This document shows positions 62,010-64,000 of a stretch of 64,000 nucleotides of DNA, piece after piece. The notes beneath the pieces were generated by a model. The model was not told the DNA's origin. It saw only the letters and a program-made list of their open reading frames with translations, and did no database searches. The DNA comes from Nonomuraea typhae (GTDB lineage: Bacteria; Actinomycetota; Actinomycetes; Streptosporangiales; Streptosporangiaceae). Location: NCBI RefSeq assembly GCF_009760925.1, contig NZ_VRLV01000011.1:330009-394008 (forward strand), written 5' to 3'. Position numbers and translations under genes: made by a program. Within the stretch, counting starts at the first letter, position 1. Each line of letters begins with the position of its first letter.

Positions 62010-62629
<620 letters not shown>

Positions 62630-62633
<4 letters not shown>

Positions 62634-62815
62634 CCGGCGACGCCATGCTCACCGTCCCCGACGCCATGACCTTTCTCCAGGTCAGCCGCTGGACCCTCGA
62701 CAACCTCATCCGCTCCGGCGAACTGGAGTCCGTCATCGTCTCCCGCCGCTGCCGCCGCATCCCCGCATCCGCCTTGGACGCCTACATCACCCGCCTGAGA
62801 GAGGAGGCCGCGTAA
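62630..62815 (+). CDS. Excisionase-like HTH protein
   Basis: A 61-residue MerR-like winged HTH: MLTVPDAMTFLQVSRWTLDN and the recognition region SGELESVIVSRRCRRIPASALDAYI, the standard excisionase pattern. It sits between rep (ATGA overlap) and int (TAAATG), exactly as xis does in pSAM2-like elements. It would direct excision together with the integrase. Confidence 0.88.
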
Positions 62816-63876
62816 ATGCCGACCAAGACACCACTAGCCACCCCCGAGGAGCCCAAGCGCCCCCGAAAGCCACGCACCCGTGCCAACAACGAGGGCTCGA
62901 TCTTCCCCTACAAGAACGGCTGGGCCGGCTACGTCTGGGTCACCACACCGGAAGGCAACAAGACCCGCAAATGGGCCTACGGCAAGACCCGCGAGGAAAC
63001 CCACGACAAGTGGCTCAAGCTCCACGAACAGGCCGCCAAAGGGCCAGTCGCTACCAACCACGAATCCATGACGACGTATCTCAAGCGCTGGCTCAAGGAA
63101 GTCATCAAGCCCAACCTCGAACCCGCCACGTACGCCACCTATGAGGCCCTCGTCCGGCTCTATGAAACCCCGGCATCGGCAAGATCCGACTCGACAAGCT
63201 CACCGTCCGCGACGTTCAGACCTGGCTCAACAAGCTCCCCACGCTCTGCACCTGCTGCGCCCAGAAGAAGGATCACAAACGCCCGGAGAACGAACGACAA
63301 TGCTGCGCAAGAGGCGAGTGCTGCACGGACGCCCCTTCCCGCGGCACTCTCACCAGCATCCGCCGCATCCTGCGTTCAGCCCTCTCCAATGCCGTCCGCG
63401 AGGAACTCATTTCCAAGAACGTCGTCAGCCTCACCCTGCTACCGAACCCAAGCAAGTTCACCAAGAAGGAACGCAAGCGTGGAGCCTGGAGCGTCGATGA
63501 AGCCCGCCGCTTCCTTGAGCACCTCCGCGCGGTCGAAGAGCCCCTGTATGCCGCCTACGTCCTGGTGCTTCTCCTCGGCCTACGCCGCGGCGAAGTACTC
63601 GGCCTCACATGGGACAGCGTGGACTACAAGGCAGAAGAGCTGACCATTGGTCACCAACTCACCCGCGTTCACGGTCAGCTCCTCCATCGCGACAACACCA
63701 AGACAGAGGACTCGTCCACCTCGCTCCCCCTCATCGGCCTCTGCGTCACCGCCTTGAAGGACCGCGCACAGTTCCAAGACCAAACCCGCGAGGACGCCGA
63801 CAAGAGGTGGCACGCGAGCGGCCTCGTCTTCACCACGAGGTACGGCACGCCGATCGAACCCCGCAACTTCAACTGA
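62816..63876 (+). pseudogene. Tyrosine integrase, frameshifted and truncated
   Basis: The N-terminus (NNEGSIFPYKNGWAGYVWV) is an AP2-like arm-binding domain, then a SAM-like core binding domain. After YEALVRLYE near 63165 the reading frame shifts by -1 and continues PGIGKIRLDKLTVRDVQ to the stop at 63876. The catalytic domain has LLLGLRRGEVLGLTWDSVD (first Arg) but ends at RNFN, before the H-x-x-R and catalytic Tyr. It is cut by the IS3-family end. Confidence 0.88.
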
Positions 63877-64000
63877 GGGGCCTAGCGTTTTCCGGACAGC
63901 CAGCTTGCGGGCGTAGCCTACGCGGCCATCTGGGATGAATCGTGTTCGTTGAGGACTTCCTGGGGCGGCCGGTAGCCCAATGCGGAGTGCAGTCGGCGGC
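63877..64000 (-). mobile_element. IS3-family insertion sequence, one end
   Basis: TGAGGGGCCTAGCGTTTTCC begins where the integrase stops making sense. TG at the end fits IS3-type inverted repeats. The IS is inserted between codons of the integrase. The opposite end lies beyond the window. Confidence 0.75.
63918..64000 (-). CDS. IS3-family transposase OrfB, C-terminal fragment
   Basis: The minus frame translates to RRLHSALGYRPPQEVLNE followed by a short tail and TAG at 63918. RxLHSALGYxxPxE is the hallmark C-terminus of IS3-group OrfB integrase-core transposases. The rest is beyond the window. Confidence 0.85.
   Translation of the reverse strand, partial: RRLHSALGYRPPQEVLNEHDSSQMAA

Overview
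The window is high-GC DNA (roughly 70 % G+C, strong third-position GC bias, many GTG starts) from an actinobacterium. A chaplin-like protein, a SAM-IV riboswitch, a ydaO-type riboswitch before an NlpC/P60 hydrolase, a lone NuoD paralogue and the dacB / DUF2342 / tilS / hpt / ftsH / folE-P-B-K order fit the Streptosporangiales (Nonomuraea-like). The genus is inference.

Layout. 1-9.3 kb: two RDD membrane proteins (one with a long YGQ-rich tail), a GNAT acetyltransferase, a riboswitch-controlled NlpC/P60 hydrolase, a small LuxR-type regulator, a P450, a divergent HxlR/oxidoreductase pair, lysS and a small secreted protein. 9.3-14.6 kb: a cofactor operon on the minus strand (DUF2520/PanG, panC, a nadB-nadC fusion, coaX) for pantothenate, NAD and CoA. 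14.9-24.5 kb: chaplin-like protein, MidA/NDUFAF7-like methyltransferase, FAD oxidase, second P450, TerC protein, SAM-IV-controlled class V aminotransferase, DoxX protein, lone NuoD and a coupled acyltransferase. 24.5-31.7 kb: folate operon and ftsH-hpt-tilS.

31.7-34.1 kb is the most interesting stretch. A compact operon of a DprA-like protein, a zinc-ribbon phosphoribosyltransferase, a 53-codon ORF and a SLOG-like nucleotide-binding protein sits between tilS and the DUF2342 metalloprotease gene, which I expect to be neighbours. It looks like an inserted accessory cassette and may be an undescribed nucleotide-sensing conflict system. 34.3-44.1 kb: DUF2342 protease, dacB, ppa, a second NlpC/P60 gene, a sigma factor fused to a zinc anti-sigma-like domain and membrane segment, a lipoprotein, an ABC-F protein and a degraded toxin-antitoxin pair.

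44.2-56.3 kb: a carbohydrate locus in two opposing operons: DUF4185 / aldose-epimerase-like / SDR on plus, and GntR / ABC importer / GH38 / enolase-superfamily dehydratase / S10 peptidase on minus. Similar GntR-type operators lie at both promoters. 

57.5-64.0 kb: a dying integrative element. It begins at a tRNA 3' fragment, carries a convergent restriction-methylation pair and a DUF1643 gene, then a 5'-truncated Rep gene, an excisionase and an integrase that is frameshifted and cut by an IS3-family element running off the window.
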